DNA of 64,000 bases from Nocardia sp. CDC159 (GTDB lineage Bacteria; Actinomycetota; Actinomycetes; Mycobacteriales; Mycobacteriaceae). The stretch covers positions 1-64,000 of the forward strand of contig NZ_JAMRXH010000023.1 in the NCBI RefSeq assembly GCF_023740735.1, in the 5' to 3' direction. The notes beneath the pieces were generated by a model. That model had not been told where the DNA came from, ran no database searches, and saw only the letters and a list, made by a program, of their open reading frames with translations. Below, piece by piece: positions 63,768-64,000 of the stretch. Both the position numbers and the translations under genes were made by a program. The stretch's first letter is position 1. Every line of letters starts with the position of its first letter.

Positions 63768-64000
63768 ATTCTCGGATCCTTTCACTAGGACACAACAATT
63801 CGAGCGTCGAAGGTGTCGGGGGGCCGTCCTGTACGGCCGTGGTCCACACATGAGCCGCACCGGCCCGGGACAGCGCTTCGACGACATCCGGCGCGGTCTC
63901 GGGCGTTGTCAGAGCGAGCACACATCCACCGAGGCCGCCGCCGGTCAATTTCGCTCCCGCTGCGCCCGCCCGGGTCGCCGCGGCGATGAGGTTTTCGAGC
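63739..64000 (-). CDS. mvaK1: Mevalonate kinase (C-terminus only; 5' part outside window)
   Basis: The last 86 residues of a GHMP kinase. The third GHMP motif, AGAKLTGGGLGGCVLAL, is complete and is typical of mevalonate kinases, followed by a Thr/Pro-rich tail ending RPGYT. The frame is open to the right edge. It overlaps the HMG-CoA synthase start, and mevalonate kinase is the only pathway kinase not found elsewhere in the window, which supports the assignment. Confidence 0.82.
   Translation of the reverse strand, partial: LENLIAAATRAGAAGAKLTGGGLGGCVLALTTPETAPDVVEALSRAGAAHVWTTAVQDGPPTPSTLELLCPSERIREYDGHRPGYT

Noticed and set aside
1..64000. CRISPR arrays, rRNA genes, insertion sequences
   Set aside because: No regularly spaced repeats, rRNA segments or transposase genes were seen on reading the window.

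Overview
The window is GC-rich actinobacterial DNA, most likely from Nocardia or a close mycolic-acid-producing relative. The signs are a FadE5-type acyl-CoA dehydrogenase, an EspR-like HTH protein, an MAB_1171c-family membrane protein, two MMPL transporters, a decayed Mce-associated-like gene, and frequent GTG/ATG starts overlapping the previous stop. All family assignments are by eye from motifs and remembered family members; no database search was run.

Region 1 (about 1.5-25.8 kb, minus strand) is a nonribosomal peptide cluster transcribed as one tightly overlapped operon. The order is NRPS C-A-T-C-A-T-E-C, SyrP-like Fe(II)/2-oxoglutarate oxygenase, A-T didomain, NRPS C-A-T-C, PvdE/SyrD-type ABC exporter, MbtH-like protein, A-T didomain, MMPL transporter, and a ClbP-like serine peptidase. 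Read in gene order it gives five modules, with the breaks between proteins falling between C and A domains. There is no thioesterase. The last gene has the ClbP layout: signal peptide, S12 peptidase domain, three C-terminal membrane helices. Together with the epimerisation domain in module 2, this suggests a prodrug scheme in which an N-terminal X1-D-X2 leader is removed outside the membrane. A divergent XRE / ImmA-IrrE-like / MAB_1171c operon lies upstream (26.1-28.4 kb).

Region 2 (28.4-49.7 kb) is mixed accessory DNA. It holds a secreted lipase, a berberine-bridge-type flavin oxidase, a truncated UbiD decarboxylase, a copper amine oxidase, a YtcJ-like amidohydrolase, a 2-keto-acid decarboxylase, a large FAD/Fe-S oxidoreductase, an MMPL-histidine kinase-response regulator unit, an HNH protein and hypotheticals. 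Two decayed copies of a tRNA-Pro(GGG) 3' half (28381 and 47771) flank most of it and may be old attachment sites. Several gene fragments show this is a region of gene gain and decay.

Region 3 (49.7 kb to the right edge) is a terpenoid cluster. Two P450 genes converge on a minus-strand mevalonate operon (mvaD, phosphomevalonate kinase, type 2 IPP isomerase, HMG-CoA reductase). A divergent plus-strand operon encodes a polyprenyl diphosphate synthase, a family 2B encapsulin shell protein with an embedded cyclic-nucleotide-binding domain, a 2-methylisoborneol-synthase-like terpene cyclase, a second family 2B encapsulin, and a 77-residue protein. HMG-CoA synthase and the C-terminus of mevalonate kinase come in from the right on the minus strand. 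The pathway from acetoacetyl-CoA to prenyl diphosphates thus surrounds a probable two-shell encapsulated terpene cyclase. No GPP methyltransferase is visible, so the product is probably not 2-methylisoborneol.
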